The notes: a model not told the origin generated them from the letters alone. Positions 45,604-55,655 are shown, numbered from the stretch's first letter. The stretch is 64,000 nt of DNA from Gleimia hominis (GCF_002871945.2 NZ_CP126963.1:434001-498000); one strand, 5' to 3'. Program-made: numbers and translations.

Positions 45604-45922
45604 AGTGTTTACACTCTCTTTTGTCGATTACAGGGTCGGTGAGGGCGCGTTGGGTCTTGGACTAAAAGTGGGGGACACTCGAGCGCGAAAAACCCAACCT
45701 CATCCCGGAACCCGACCAGGTCCAGAATTCAGTCATTAACTCTACCAGTAAACGCCTCTTGCTTGATAGTGGGATCCGCGTCAAAACAAGTGAAGGTGCT
45801 CACCTTAACCCGTAGCACCGGAACGTAATTGCCCAGGAAAATAGCAGATAACAATTCCGCTCCTTTACTTAACAGGCCCGTAGCGCTAACTACCGCTACT
45901 TCACTAAGCCGGACCCGTTTCG
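45604..45922. other. Gap upstream of rpsT
   Basis: No supported gene. GTTGGGT near 45650 pairs with ACCCAAC near 45694, a long-range stem that could form in the rpsT leader on the minus strand. No clear promoter was recognised. Confidence 0.4.
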
Positions 45923-46537
45923 TTAACCGATAGAGGCGATCAGCAACCCCACCGCAGTGATAAGTGTTAGCGCACCCGTGATTGGAATAGACACGGCGGT
46001 CAGCACAAAAGACGCCAGCGTGTAGCGGAAATCCTGGTTGAGCCACTGCGCATCGTAATCGGGGGCTAATAAGTGGCGTAGACTCCGCTGCGCCGCTTCG
46101 ATGCGAGGAAAAAACCGGGCGGTGCGCCTAGAGTATTCGGCGCGTGCACTGCCGATTCGCTCCCCAGTTTGACGTGCGGCCTCCTGCAGTCGCTGCGCAG
46201 GCTCAGACGAAGAGTCGTCCACGGTAACCACTTCGCGCGGGCCCGAACGAGCAATCGCTTTTGCCAACGAGTACCGCCGGTAAGCGAAGAAACCGGTGCA
46301 TGCAAGAGCAGCGGCAGCGATGACGAGCATAATCCACCAGCCGGCACCCCCATATAACGCTGCGCCCAGCATGTTCGCTACCGCTAGCACTCCAGCGCTA
46401 AGTAAAGCCAGGCGAATCAGAAGCCGACCCGGTACCGAAACTGCGTTGCGCGTAAACCGCTGCTGCGCATTACTCGCAGCCACAGGGACCGGGGGATTCT
46501 TGTGATCGTCAAACGAGTGCACAACCTCACCTTCCAT
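45923..46537 (-). CDS. Uncharacterised membrane protein, about 4 membrane segments
   Basis: I do not recognise this 204-residue protein. It has a polar N-terminus (1-35), two membrane segments at about 38-60 (LLIRLALLSAGVLAVANMLG) and 65-85 (WWIMLVIAAAALACTGFFAY), a charged soluble loop of about 75 residues (EPAQRLQEAARQTGERIGSA), and two C-terminal hydrophobic segments in the last 40 residues. No catalytic motif is visible. Ribosome-site support for the ATG is weak. It lies between rpsT and a divergent membrane-protein gene; the two could be functionally linked. Confidence 0.7.
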   Translation of the reverse strand: MEGEVVHSFDDHKNPPVPVAASNAQQRFTRNAVSVPGRLLIRLALLSAGVLAVANMLGAALYGGAGWWIMLVIAAAALACTGFFAYRRYSLAKAIARSGPREVVTVDDSSSEPAQRLQEAARQTGERIGSARAEYSRRTARFFPRIEAAQRSLRHLLAPDYDAQWLNQDFRYTLASFVLTAVSIPITGALTLITAVGLLIASIG

Positions 46538-46907
46538 AACTTAGAGAACGAGACTCATCAGATTTGAACTACCTCGCCGCACCGACCCCACCTAAAGCTG
46601 AGAGACCAAGCCTCAAACCGGGGTGATGACGGATAGCAGTCTAACTCAACCACCTGAAAGACAGCTTGACCCCCTATAGTGGGTGCTACCCACGCGTTTA
46701 CCCCAAACCGAATGGAGCGGACAGCACCTCAAGAACAAAAACCGTCTTGCGAAACTACACAACGCGCGCCGGTAGGCAGAAAAGTTTGCGTTGCAAAACG
46801 AAACGTCTTGCTTTGCAGGACAAAACGGTTTGCAGCGAGCAATCGGCAACTAGAAACCAGCGGCTAGAAAACAGCTAAGAGTCAGCGAAACACAAGGAGG
46901 CCTCGGA
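46538..46907. other. Divergent gap with degenerate short repeats
   Basis: The gap lies between two divergent membrane-protein genes, so it should hold both promoters, but none is clear. A GTGGGT-GCT-ACCCAC hairpin lies near 46679. From about 46741 to 46835 the motif (A)CGTCTTGC...TTTGC recurs with a period near 22-23 bases (ACCGTCTTGCGAAAC, AAACGTCTTGCTTTGC, AAAACGGTTTGC). CTAGAAACCAGCGG/CTAGAAAACAGC repeats at about 46851-46875. Confidence 0.5.
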
Positions 46908-47756
46908 ATGGAAGCAGTGTCAATCCCCGCGGTGCGTTCCGCCCTAAAGGTCGTGTACACACCGGGAATTACTATTGATTCTCCAATCGGGCTGCGCAAC
47001 GACCCACTGACCGCAACAATCCTGCAGCGAGGCCGGGAATGGTCAAAAGAACTGTGGGAAGCACGCTACCAACGCACCCCATCGGAAATGCGTGAGTACG
47101 CACAGTGGCTAGAAGACGCCGACGGACTCGCGTTCACCGAATGGAGTAAACGCGCGTTCGCGCTCGCGGGCGCATACGAGGTGATCGCATCCGCCTGGGA
47201 ACGGGAAGTGCTAACGGAAGAAGAAGACCGGGCTCGCGCACAACTACAAGCCATGGCGGATCGGGCACAGCGAATTCAAACAAACCAGCACTGGCTGTGG
47301 ATATTCGCTTGCTTGCTCGTATTCTGTGGTTTCTTCTTTGTGGGGCCCACAACTAGCGCCGCATTAGTGGGATTGCGCATCGTGCTGTACGGCGCAGCTG
47401 GCTTGCTGCTGGTCGGCTACGGGCTCGCCCGCTGGTACGTGGGGCATCTTGACCGCAAAGCGCAAAAACAGGGGGTTACCCTCGCGCAAATCCGCCACCA
47501 GCAAGTCACGAAACCACAGCTTTGGGTTGGGGAAGGCCTGTCGCACCAACGCATCCTAAATTTCGCGAACTGGGCCCTCATGTCGACCCCGCCGAAGAAT
47601 AGCTTTATTCCTTTAGATCCCCCGGTGCCTCAGGAATATGAAGGGCCGGAGGCAGAAAAACTCGACGAATGGCATACGCAGGTACTGGACCTGGCGCACC
47701 GGTGGTACCGCGAGTGGCGGGCGAAATATGATCAAAAGGGCGAGGGAATTCGGTAA
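46908..47756 (+). CDS. Uncharacterised two-segment membrane protein
   Basis: I do not recognise this 282-residue protein. A strong AAGGAGG site precedes the ATG. Residues 1-120 are soluble and charged (WSKELWEARYQRTPSEMREY). Two membrane segments follow at about 126-147 (HWLWIFACLLVFCGFFFVG) and 152-175 (ALVGLRIVLYGAAGLLLVGYG), then a soluble C-terminus rich in Trp, Glu and Lys (EWHTQVLDLAHRWYREWRAK). No signal peptide or enzyme motif is seen. It precedes lepA on the same strand by 53 bases and may share its transcript. Confidence 0.75.
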   Translation: MEAVSIPAVRSALKVVYTPGITIDSPIGLRNDPLTATILQRGREWSKELWEARYQRTPSEMREYAQWLEDADGLAFTEWSKRAFALAGAYEVIASAWEREVLTEEEDRARAQLQAMADRAQRIQTNQHWLWIFACLLVFCGFFFVGPTTSAALVGLRIVLYGAAGLLLVGYGLARWYVGHLDRKAQKQGVTLAQIRHQQVTKPQLWVGEGLSHQRILNFANWALMSTPPKNSFIPLDPPVPQEYEGPEAEKLDEWHTQVLDLAHRWYREWRAKYDQKGEGIR

Positions 47757-47809
47757 ATCCGTGAGTGCATGCAACAATTGCGCACAGCAGTAGTGAAAGG
47801 TGGGGTCAG

Positions 47810-49681
47810 TTGCCTCAAGTTACGGATGGGCAGTTAAAGTCTATTGAACCGGGACGAACGGATCCGAAGTGGATCCGAAACTTCTGCATCATAGCACACA
47901 TTGATCATGGGAAGTCCACGCTCGCGGACCGCATGTTGCAGCTAACCGGAATCGTGGAGCAACGCCTAATGCGTGACCAGTACCTAGACCGCATGGAGAT
48001 TGAACGCGAACGCGGCATCACAATCAAATCCCAAGCGGTACGCATGCCGTGGGCGGTGGATGGGAACGCGTACGCGTTGAATATGATTGACACGCCTGGT
48101 CACGTCGATTTTACGTATGAGGTATCCCGCTCACTCGCCGCGTGCGAGGGAGCGGTGCTGTTAATCGACGCAGCGCAGGGGATTGAAGCGCAAACACTGG
48201 CGAACCTCTATCTGGCGATGGAACACGACCTCGAGATAATCCCCGTGCTCAATAAGATCGACCTGCCGGGCGCGATGCCAGAAAAACACGCGGAAGAGAT
48301 CTCGCAACTCATCGGCTGTGATCCGAGCGATATCCTCCAGGTGTCTGGGAAAACTGGGGCGGGAGTAGAGGAGCTGCTGGACGCGATCATTGAACGCATC
48401 CCAGCGCCAACGGGTGGCGACGGACCAGCGCGCGCACTGATTTTCGACAGTGTTTACGACATTTACCGCGGGGTCGTGACCTACATCCGGGTGGTCGACG
48501 GGGAACTGAAACCCCGCGAGCGGGTGCGGATGCTCGCCACCGGCACGCATCACGAGGTGTTGGAACTGGGGGTTATCTCCCCGGAACCAACCGGTACCAA
48601 AGGTCTGGGCGTGGGGGAAGTAGGGTACCTAATTACCGGGGTGAAAGACGTGCGCCAGTCGAAAGTGGGGGACACTGTCACCACCGTGGTGCGGGGCGCG
48701 GATGAACCCCTGCCGGGCTACGAAGAACCCCTCCCAATGGTGTACTCGGGCATCTACCCGATTGACGGATCGGACTTCCCGGTGCTGCGGGAGGCGCTTG
48801 AGAAACTCCAGTTGAACGACGCGTCCCTCACTTTTGAACCCGAGTCGTCTGCGGCACTTGGATTTGGATTCCGCTGCGGCTTCTTGGGGTTGCTGCACTT
48901 GGAGATCATCCGAGAGCGGCTTGAACGCGAGTTCGACCTCGCGCTTATCGCCACCGCGCCGAACGTGATTTATGACGTGGTGGCTGAAGATGGGACGACG
49001 GTTGAAGTGACGAACCCGTCGGAGTTTCCAGACGGGAAGATCGCGCAGGTGCGCGAACCGATTGTGGATGCCACGATCCTCACGCCTTCGGACTACGTGG
49101 GGCGGGTAATGGAACTGTGTCAAGACCGGCGCGGGGACATGAAAAACATGGAGTCCCTGTCGCAAGATCGCGTGGAGATCCACTACACGCTGCCACTTGC
49201 CGAAATCGTGTTCGACTTCTTCGACCAGTTGAAATCCCGCACCCGCGGGTACGCTTCTTTGGATTATCACAGTGCGGGTGAGCAGGCAGCAGACTTGGTT
49301 CGGGTGGACATTTTGCTGAACGGCGAGCAGGTGGATGCGTTCTCGGCGATCGTCCACCGCGACAGTGCCTACCAGTACGGCGTGATGATGACGAAGAAGC
49401 TGAAGGAACTGATTCCCCGCCAGCAGTTCGAAGTGCCGGTACAGGCCGCGATTGGCTCAAGGGTGATTGCTCGCGAGACGATTCGGGCGTTGCGCAAGGA
49501 CATGCTGGCGAAGTGTTATGGCGGCGATATTTCGCGTAAACGGAAGCTGTTGGAAAAGCAGAAGGAAGGCAAGAAGCGGATGAAGGCGATTGGGCGGGTC
49601 GACGTGCCGCAAGAGGCGTTCATCGCGGCCCTGACTTCGGATGCGCCGACCGGTAAGTCTGGTAAATCTGCGGGGAAGTAG
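47810..49681 (+). CDS. lepA: Elongation factor 4 (LepA)
   Basis: Translational GTPase that helps ribosomes under stress or during biogenesis. I choose the TTG at 47810 because GAAAGGTGGGG lies just before it; a GTG at 47765 would add 15 residues without a ribosome site. The 623 residues hold the G1 motif [10 protein letters not shown]2/G3 ([12 protein letters not shown]), G4 NKID, domain II, and the LepA-specific C-terminal domain ([17 protein letters not shown]). The trmB and hemW genes follow at one-base and overlapping distance, forming an operon. Confidence 0.95.
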   Translation: MPQVTDGQLKSIEPGRTDPKWIRNFCIIAHIDHGKSTLADRMLQLTGIVEQRLMRDQYLDRMEIERERGITIKSQAVRMPWAVDGNAYALNMIDTPGHVDFTYEVSRSLAACEGAVLLIDAAQGIEAQTLANLYLAMEHDLEIIPVLNKIDLPGAMPEKHAEEISQLIGCDPSDILQVSGKTGAGVEELLDAIIERIPAPTGGDGPARALIFDSVYDIYRGVVTYIRVVDGELKPRERVRMLATGTHHEVLELGVISPEPTGTKGLGVGEVGYLITGVKDVRQSKVGDTVTTVVRGADEPLPGYEEPLPMVYSGIYPIDGSDFPVLREALEKLQLNDASLTFEPESSAALGFGFRCGFLGLLHLEIIRERLEREFDLALIATAPNVIYDVVAEDGTTVEVTNPSEFPDGKIAQVREPIVDATILTPSDYVGRVMELCQDRRGDMKNMESLSQDRVEIHYTLPLAEIVFDFFDQLKSRTRGYASLDYHSAGEQAADLVRVDILLNGEQVDAFSAIVHRDSAYQYGVMMTKKLKELIPRQQFEVPVQAAIGSRVIARETIRALRKDMLAKCYGGDISRKRKLLEKQKEGKKRMKAIGRVDVPQEAFIAALTSDAPTGKSGKSAGK

Positions 49682-49682
49682 T

Positions 49683-50438
49683 GTGGATATAAAGTACCCG
49701 GCTCGAACCAAATCGTTTGCCCGGCGTGGGCGGCCTTTACATGATGCGATGGAACGCGTGTGGGCCGAGCACGCGGAGGAGTACGTTGCGCACGTGCCGC
49801 GCGATGGGGGTCTGACCACGGTGGATCCGCAGTTCCAGTTAGATCCACAGGTGCTTTTCGCCCGCGTCGCCCCGCTCATAGTAGAGGTGGGGACCGGGAA
49901 CGGGGAGCAGTTGGTTGCGTACGCGCAAGCGCACCCGGATGTGAACTGTCTAGGGCTTGAGGTGTGGCGCCCGGGGTTGGCGAAAACAGTGGCGCGGGCC
50001 GTGCGGCAGGGCGTGCATAACCTCCGGCTGGTGGAGGCCGACGCCGCGCAGGCACTTCCGACCTTGCTGCCGGAGGCGTGCGCGCGGGAGGTGTGGACGT
50101 TCTTCCCAGACCCGTGGCGCAAAGCCCGGCATCGCAAACGCCGGTTGGTGAACGAGGAGTTTGCTGGTACCGTGGCGCGTTTGCTGCAAGATAGTGGGGT
50201 GTGGCGGCTAGCTACGGACTGGCCGGATTACGCGTGGCAGATGCGGGACGTGGTGGAAGCTAGCGCGTGGTTTGAAAACCCGTATGCGGGTGAGCGCGTT
50301 GCAGAGCAGGATCCGCGGGGTGCGCACGGTGGGTTTGCACCGCGGTTCGCGGATCGGATTCGCACGCGGTTTGAAACCCGGGGAGTGGAAGCGGGCCGGG
50401 TAGCCCGCGACGTTGTGGGAGTGCGCGTAGAGCGGTGA
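49683..50438 (+). CDS. trmB: tRNA (guanine-N7-)-methyltransferase
   Basis: Methylates G46 of tRNA with S-adenosylmethionine. The GTG at 49683 directly follows the lepA stop and has GGGGAAG upstream within lepA. The 251 residues show the SAM-binding VEVGTGNGEQL near residue 63, NCLGLEVWRPGL, and the TrmB signature FFPDPWRKARHRKRRLV. The 50-residue N-terminal extension before the fold is basic. The hemW start overlaps its end by four bases, so translation is coupled. Confidence 0.94.
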   Translation: MDIKYPARTKSFARRGRPLHDAMERVWAEHAEEYVAHVPRDGGLTTVDPQFQLDPQVLFARVAPLIVEVGTGNGEQLVAYAQAHPDVNCLGLEVWRPGLAKTVARAVRQGVHNLRLVEADAAQALPTLLPEACAREVWTFFPDPWRKARHRKRRLVNEEFAGTVARLLQDSGVWRLATDWPDYAWQMRDVVEASAWFENPYAGERVAEQDPRGAHGGFAPRFADRIRTRFETRGVEAGRVARDVVGVRVER

Positions 50439-51637
50439 CTTTTTCCGTATCCCCACGCAGCATCGAACCCGGTCGCGATTTAGCGCTGTATATTCACGTT
50501 CCGTTTTGTACGGTGCGGTGTGGTTATTGCGACTTCAACACGTACACGCGCGGTTTCGGTGCGGGCGCGGATTTGGATTCGTACCACCAGTCGGTTTTGG
50601 CCGAAATTGACCTGGCCGCCCGCACCCTGGCCCCCTTTGAGCACCGGCCGGTTTGTTCCATTTTTTTTGGAGGCGGCACCCCGTCTTTACTGGACAGTAG
50701 CCATCTGCAGGTTATTTTGGACTATGTGGCGACGCGCATCCCGGTGGCTGCGGATGCGGAAATTACGCTTGAGGCCAACCCGGATACTGTGGATGCGCAG
50801 CGGTTCGACAGGATCGCGGCCGCGGGCGTGAACCGGATTTCGATGGGGATGCAGTCGGGGGTCAAACACGTGTTGGATACGTTGGATCGCACGCACGACC
50901 CGGACCGTATTCCCAGCCTCGTGCAAGCGGGGCAGCAGGCCAGTCTGGACGTGTCTTTAGATCTGATCTACGGCACCCCGGGGGAGAGTCTGGAAGATTG
51001 GCAGTGCAGTATAGAGACCGCCTTGGCGGCGCAGCCGGATCACATTTCCACATACGCCCTGGTGATTGAACCCGGCACTAAGATGGGGCGCCTAGTGCGC
51101 AAGGGGGATTTGCCGCAGCCAGATCCCGATGACGAGGCCGCGAAATACGAGATTGCAGACCGGATGCTCAGCGCCAACGGGTACGCGTGGTACGAGATTT
51201 CTAACTGGGCGAAACTAGAGCCCGGTGAAACTCGCGGCCAAACGGACCTGACGCACGCGTCCGTGCATAACCTCGCGTATTGGAAAAACGCGGACTGGTG
51301 GGGAGTGGGCCCGGGCGCACACTCTCATCTGGGTACGACCCGCTGGTGGAACCGCAAACACCCGCGGGCGTGGGCGGATTCACTAGCGGCCGGAGAGCCG
51401 GCTGCGGGGAGTGAAGAACTAACGGCTGAGGACGAGTTGTTGGAGCGCGTCATGCTCAATATTCGCACCGCAGACGGGTTAGCCCTCACCGAGATTCCCA
51501 GGCCACTGCGCGGGCGCGTACAAGAGCTCGTGGGCGATGGATTAGTTGACCCGGCGCAGGTAGAGAACGGCCGCGCGGTATTGACCCTGCGGGGCAGGCT
51601 GCTAGCGGATTACGTAACGCGCGTGCTCACCCCCTAG
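50435..51637 (+). CDS. hemW: Heme chaperone HemW (radical SAM)
   Basis: Radical-SAM-family heme-transfer protein, often misannotated as coproporphyrinogen III oxidase HemN. The 400 residues carry the cluster motif CTVRCGYC (CxxxCxxC) near residue 25, the glycine-rich FFGGGTPSLL, LEANPDTV and VSLDLIYGTPGE segments, and a HemN C-domain. Start GTG at 50435. The usual HemW trait of a following CDF-type residue after the third Cys (YCDFNTY) is present, which distinguishes it from HemN. It is the last gene of the lepA-trmB-hemW unit, before the convergent DUF3097-like gene. Confidence 0.93.
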   Translation: MTFSVSPRSIEPGRDLALYIHVPFCTVRCGYCDFNTYTRGFGAGADLDSYHQSVLAEIDLAARTLAPFEHRPVCSIFFGGGTPSLLDSSHLQVILDYVATRIPVAADAEITLEANPDTVDAQRFDRIAAAGVNRISMGMQSGVKHVLDTLDRTHDPDRIPSLVQAGQQASLDVSLDLIYGTPGESLEDWQCSIETALAAQPDHISTYALVIEPGTKMGRLVRKGDLPQPDPDDEAAKYEIADRMLSANGYAWYEISNWAKLEPGETRGQTDLTHASVHNLAYWKNADWWGVGPGAHSHLGTTRWWNRKHPRAWADSLAAGEPAAGSEELTAEDELLERVMLNIRTADGLALTEIPRPLRGRVQELVGDGLVDPAQVENGRAVLTLRGRLLADYVTRVLTP

Positions 51638-51764
51638 CGCAGGCTTTCCCCTAAGTACGGGGTTTTAGCTGCATCCGGACTTTCCATTGGGCCGGGGTTG
51701 CACAGATTAACGTTGGGTGCGGTCCAGGTGGCGCCAGAGGCGTGTTCCGCGATGCTGAGTTGCG

Positions 51765-52637
51765 CTACTTAGTGCCCGGTTCAGTAACGAAGTCGATCAG
51801 TGCTTCCACGCATCCGAGCAGTGGCGCCTCGAGGTCCCGGTAGTCGCGCACTTGAGCGAGAATAGCCTGCCAGCCCCTGCCCACATCTTCGCGGGTTTCA
51901 TGTGCTAAACCAAGTGCTTTTAACGAGGCAGTTTTAATATCCACGCCGCGCGGCACATCAGGCCACTTTCGTAAGCCTACCCGCTGCGGTTTCACCGCCT
52001 GCCACACGTCCACAAACGGGTGTCCGAGCACCAGGACCGCATCGGGCCACCGCTCCATAACTCGCTTTGCAATCCGGGTTTCTTTCGAACCGGCAACCAG
52101 GTGATCCACCATCACGCCCACCCGCTGGGACCGCGTGGGGCCAAACACCTCAAGAAGATCCTCCAGGTGGTCGACGCCTTCCAAAAACTCCACTACGACC
52201 CCTTCGAAACGCAGGTCGTCCCCCCAGATTTTTTCCACCAGTTCCGCATCGTGGCTACCTTCTACGTAGATGCGGGAGGCCCTGGCTACGCGCGCCCGCT
52301 CCAGGTGCGCAGCGCGGGAACCAGACGCCGTCCGACCCGGCTGCGCCTGCTCTTTCCCCTGCCCGTTCCTCTTTCCCTGAGGCGCAGTGAGCTCAACCGG
52401 TTTGCCATCCACCCAAAAACCCTTCCCAAGGGGGTACGAGCGGAGCCTGCCGCGCCGGTCCTCCAACTCAACTAGGTGCACGCCCCCGGATTTCTCTACG
52501 CGCACGACCGCGCCCACGAAACCGTCCGCTGGAACCTCAACCACTAGGCCTCGGTCCGCGGGGAGCGGATGCGGCTCGGCCACGTTAGCGCGGTGCGGGT
52601 CAGAGCGCAGAACATCGGATCCATAACGGTCAAACAT
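51765..52637 (-). CDS. DUF3097-family protein (TOPRIM-like core)
   Basis: Actinobacterial conserved protein of unknown function. I choose ATG 52637 (MFDRYGSDVLRSDP), with AGGGG upstream; the frame could extend 46 codons but would run into the CIRCE/hrcA region. The 290 residues begin with a small beta-barrel part (RGLVVEVPADGFVGAVVRVE). The core RIYVEGSHDAELVEKIWGDD looks like a TOPRIM start (acidic Glu-Gly then Asp), with VGVMVDHLVAGSKET later supplying the DxD-like acid region. It may bind or cut nucleic acid, but no function is established. It is divergent from hrcA. Confidence 0.85.
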   Translation of the reverse strand: MFDRYGSDVLRSDPHRANVAEPHPLPADRGLVVEVPADGFVGAVVRVEKSGGVHLVELEDRRGRLRSYPLGKGFWVDGKPVELTAPQGKRNGQGKEQAQPGRTASGSRAAHLERARVARASRIYVEGSHDAELVEKIWGDDLRFEGVVVEFLEGVDHLEDLLEVFGPTRSQRVGVMVDHLVAGSKETRIAKRVMERWPDAVLVLGHPFVDVWQAVKPQRVGLRKWPDVPRGVDIKTASLKALGLAHETREDVGRGWQAILAQVRDYRDLEAPLLGCVEALIDFVTEPGTK

Positions 52638-52720
52638 AGCCCCTAGACTAATCCATGAGCGATCACTGTTAGCGCAAAACTGGCGGCGGCGTTCGCGATC
52701 TATCACTGAGCGCGGTAAGG

Positions 52721-52747
52721 TTAGCACTCGGAAGGTAAGAGTGCTAT
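52721..52747. promoter_or_regulatory. CIRCE operator (HrcA binding site)
   Basis: TTAGCACTC (52721-52729), nine bases, then GAGTGCTAT (52739-52747) matches the CIRCE consensus with one mismatch in the last base. It lies 21 bases before the hrcA start, so HrcA represses its own operon. Confidence 0.96.
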
Positions 52748-52767
52748 GCGTTCGGAGGGGGTTGACC

Positions 52768-53781
52768 ATGAGCACGCACGCAAGACGGTTAGACGTGCTG
52801 CGGGCAATTGTGTCCGACTATGTCTCTACCCGCGAACCAGTAGGCTCCGCGATGCTGGCGCGCAAATACGACCTTGGGGTGTCACCCGCAACCATCCGCA
52901 ACGACATGTCAATCTTGGAAGAAGAAGGCCTAATCTTCCAACCGCACACTTCCGCTGGGCGGATCCCAACGGTTAAAGGCTACCGGTTGTTCGTAGACCA
53001 ACTTGCGGAGTTCAAACCACTGTCCGCGCCCGAACGGCGCGCCCTAGAGGTGTTCCTAACGGACGCCGCAGATATAGACGATGTCGTAGACCGCACCGTG
53101 CGCCTCCTCTCGCACCTCACCCGGCAAGTCGCGATCGTCCAGTACCCCCAGCACGTGAGCGCGAACCTCGTGGGCATAGAACTGGTCCCAATTGGGGCGG
53201 GCAGACTGCTCGTTATCGTAATCGCAGACGATGGGGAAGTGGCCCAACAGGTAGTGCCCGACTTCGCGACAGACACCGAACAGATCCACAAACTTCGGGA
53301 GCACTTCAACCAGCAGTTGGTGGGCGCTCCACTGGAGCAGGTCGTCGCGCAAACCGACGTGCTGACCGACGTGGACACGCCCCTGCTTCCCGTTGCCACC
53401 GCAATCAGCCAAGCCATCGCGGCAGCATCGGATCGTAAAGTAGATGACCGCATAGTAGTGGCCGGAACCGCTAACCTAGCGCGGTCCGGAGTGGATTTTC
53501 GCCACACAATAGTGCCAGTATTAGACGCGCTAGAAGAACAAGTTGCCCTGCTGCGCCTATTTTCCGCGCTCCCAGCCGACAACGTCACCGTCTCTCTCGG
53601 CCGTGAAAACCAACACGCCGGGCTCAGTGAAACAGCCGTTGTGGCCGGATCCTACGGAGATGAAACCACCACCGCGCACCTGGCGGTAGTGGGCCCCCTG
53701 CGCATGGACTACCCCGGCGCCATGAACGTGGTGCGCAGTGTCGGACAATACCTGTCACACTTCCTCAAAAATAAACGGTAA
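52768..53781 (+). CDS. hrcA: Heat-inducible transcription repressor HrcA
   Basis: Repressor that binds CIRCE and controls heat-shock genes. I choose ATG 52768 (MSTHARRLDVL), with GGAGGGGG nine bases upstream; the longer frame overlaps the CIRCE site. The 337 residues contain the winged-helix N-domain (VGSAMLARKYDLGVSPATIRN, then EEGLIFQPHTSAGRIPT) and the GAF-like dimer domain. The dnaJ gene follows 15 bases downstream. The classic partner groESL operon is not in this window. Confidence 0.97.
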   Translation: MSTHARRLDVLRAIVSDYVSTREPVGSAMLARKYDLGVSPATIRNDMSILEEEGLIFQPHTSAGRIPTVKGYRLFVDQLAEFKPLSAPERRALEVFLTDAADIDDVVDRTVRLLSHLTRQVAIVQYPQHVSANLVGIELVPIGAGRLLVIVIADDGEVAQQVVPDFATDTEQIHKLREHFNQQLVGAPLEQVVAQTDVLTDVDTPLLPVATAISQAIAAASDRKVDDRIVVAGTANLARSGVDFRHTIVPVLDALEEQVALLRLFSALPADNVTVSLGRENQHAGLSETAVVAGSYGDETTTAHLAVVGPLRMDYPGAMNVVRSVGQYLSHFLKNKR

Positions 53782-53796
53782 GCAAGGATTAACTTA

Positions 53797-54915
53797 ATGA
53801 ACGAAGATTATTACGAAATATTAGGTGTCTCGCGGACCGCATCCACCGAGGAGATCAAGAAGGCCTATCGTAAACTCTCCCGCAAACTCCACCCTGACAT
53901 TGCGGGCCCCGAGAAGGAGGAGGAGTTCAAACGCGTCTCCGTGGCGTACGAAACTCTCTCAAACCCACAAAAACGCCAGCGCTACGACATGGGTGGAAGT
54001 GCGTCTGGGGCAAGTGGCTTCGGTGGATTCGACATGGGCGACATGTTCGGTGACATTTTTGAAAGCTTCATGGGAGGCATGGGGGCGAACGCGTCCACGG
54101 GCCGCAGCCGCCGCGGGCAAGACCTGCTGAGCGTAATGACAATCGACCTGAAAACCGCGGCGTTCGGAGGCACCGAAGAAACCACCATTAACACCGCTGT
54201 CGTGTGCCCAACGTGCGAGGGATCATGTGCGAAACCGGGTACGTCCCCACGCACCTGCTCGCAGTGCCACGGCTCCGGGACCGTGCGGCGCGCCCAAAAC
54301 ACGCTGCTGGGCACCATGATGACCTCCGGACCCTGCCCCGCCTGTGGTGGCCACGGCACCATCATCCCTGAGCCCTGTGACGAATGCTCCGGTGAAGGCC
54401 GCGTCCATGCTAAACGCACCGTGTCCGTCGACATTCCCGCCGGGGTCAGTGCCGGCACCCGCATCCGCATGTCTGGCGAAGGTGAAGTTGGCCCAGCTGG
54501 CGGACCCGCCGGTGACCTGTACATAGAGATCCGCGAAAAACCTCATGATATTTTCACCCGTTCGGGCGACGACCTGCTCGTCACCCTGTCCATCCCCATG
54601 ACGCTCGCGGTGCTGGGCACGACCGTGCCGCTCGAAACGCTGGATGGAACGGAAGAAATCGAGGTGAAACCAGGGTCTCAACCGGGGGAAGAAATCGTTT
54701 TGAAGGGGTACGGCGTGGGACATCTGCACCGCAACTCCAGAGGTGACATTCGGATCCGTTTGAAAGTGGAGATCCCCAAGAAGCTCAGTGCGCAAGAGCG
54801 GGAAGCTTTCGACGCATTCGCAGCCTTGCGCCCGGAGGCCAGTGCAAAAGCCCAAGAACACGGTAAACCGGGTGGGTTCTTCCAGTTCCTGCGCGAGAAG
54901 TTCGCGGGTAACTAG
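53797..54915 (+). CDS. dnaJ: Chaperone protein DnaJ (DnaJ2 type)
   Basis: Co-chaperone that stimulates DnaK. The 372 residues have the J-domain with HPD (RKLHPDIAG) at about 32-34, a Gly/Phe-Met-rich linker, a zinc region of four cysteine motifs (CPTCEGSC, CSQCHGSG, CPACGGHG, CDECSGEG), and a substrate-binding C-domain. The first zinc motif ends in Cys where Gly is usual. Its place right after hrcA, away from dnaK-grpE, marks it as the DnaJ2 paralogue of actinobacteria, under CIRCE control. Confidence 0.96.
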   Translation: MNEDYYEILGVSRTASTEEIKKAYRKLSRKLHPDIAGPEKEEEFKRVSVAYETLSNPQKRQRYDMGGSASGASGFGGFDMGDMFGDIFESFMGGMGANASTGRSRRGQDLLSVMTIDLKTAAFGGTEETTINTAVVCPTCEGSCAKPGTSPRTCSQCHGSGTVRRAQNTLLGTMMTSGPCPACGGHGTIIPEPCDECSGEGRVHAKRTVSVDIPAGVSAGTRIRMSGEGEVGPAGGPAGDLYIEIREKPHDIFTRSGDDLLVTLSIPMTLAVLGTTVPLETLDGTEEIEVKPGSQPGEEIVLKGYGVGHLHRNSRGDIRIRLKVEIPKKLSAQEREAFDAFAALRPEASAKAQEHGKPGGFFQFLREKFAGN

Positions 54916-54917
54916 CC

Positions 54918-55655
54918 GTGACTGCGCCCGTGTTTTTCTCGTCCGTACTCGCGGACCCGAGGGAAGTGGTCCACCTGGATGCGCCAGAGGCCAAGCACAT
55001 GCGGGTCATGCGCATTGCGGTGGGGGAAGCGGTTGACCTAGTCGACGGGCGCGGTACTCGGATGAGCGGCACCTACCTGGGCCAAGGACGGGTGCGCGTG
55101 CAAACCCGCGTTGAAGAGCCGGTGGTATCGCCGCGCATCACCCTGGTGCAAGCGCTCGCCAAAGGTGGGCGGGATGAGCAGGCAATCGAAATGGCCACAG
55201 AAGTGGGCGTGCACCGGGTAGTTGCGTGGCAGTCCGAACGCGCCATCGTCCGGTGGGGGAAGTCGGCATCGAAAGAAACGGCTTCCTCAAAAGTGGACCG
55301 AGGGCTTGCGAAGTGGCGACGCACCCTCGAGGCAGCTACGAAGCAGTCGCGGCGTTCACGCATCCCGGATTTGGACTACGCGGCCGACCTGAACGAGCTG
55401 CTTGCAACACTGAAAGACCACCGGATAGTGGTGCTTCACGAGGCCGCTGAGTTACCGATTGAACAGCTCGACCCCGCGTTGCTGCGCGACCCCATTGCGA
55501 TAGTGGTGGGTCCGGAAGGCGGCATCACGGACGCGGAGCTGACTGGATTAACAGCGGCGGGTGGGCGCGCATGCGTGGTTGGGGACACGGTGATGCGCTC
55601 TTCCACCGCAGGTACCGTTGGGATCACTCTGGTACGTCACCTGGCGCGGGCGTGA
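54918..55655 (+). CDS. rsmE: 16S rRNA (uracil-N3)-methyltransferase RsmE
   Basis: Methylates U1498 of 16S rRNA. GTG start two bases after the dnaJ stop. The 245 residues show the N-terminal PUA-like part (VVHLDAPEAKHMRVMRI) and the SPOUT knot domain with VQALAKGGRDEQAIEMATEVGV-like and VVGPEGGITDAEL motifs. The trefoil-knot end RSSTAGTVGI is intact. Co-transcribed with hrcA-dnaJ, as in many Gram-positive bacteria. Confidence 0.95.
   Translation: MTAPVFFSSVLADPREVVHLDAPEAKHMRVMRIAVGEAVDLVDGRGTRMSGTYLGQGRVRVQTRVEEPVVSPRITLVQALAKGGRDEQAIEMATEVGVHRVVAWQSERAIVRWGKSASKETASSKVDRGLAKWRRTLEAATKQSRRSRIPDLDYAADLNELLATLKDHRIVVLHEAAELPIEQLDPALLRDPIAIVVGPEGGITDAELTGLTAAGGRACVVGDTVMRSSTAGTVGITLVRHLARA

Noticed and set aside
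52638..52775. 46-residue extension of the DUF3097-like protein
   Set aside because: It would cross the CIRCE operator and the hrcA start; the ATG at 52637 has a ribosome site and fits the family.
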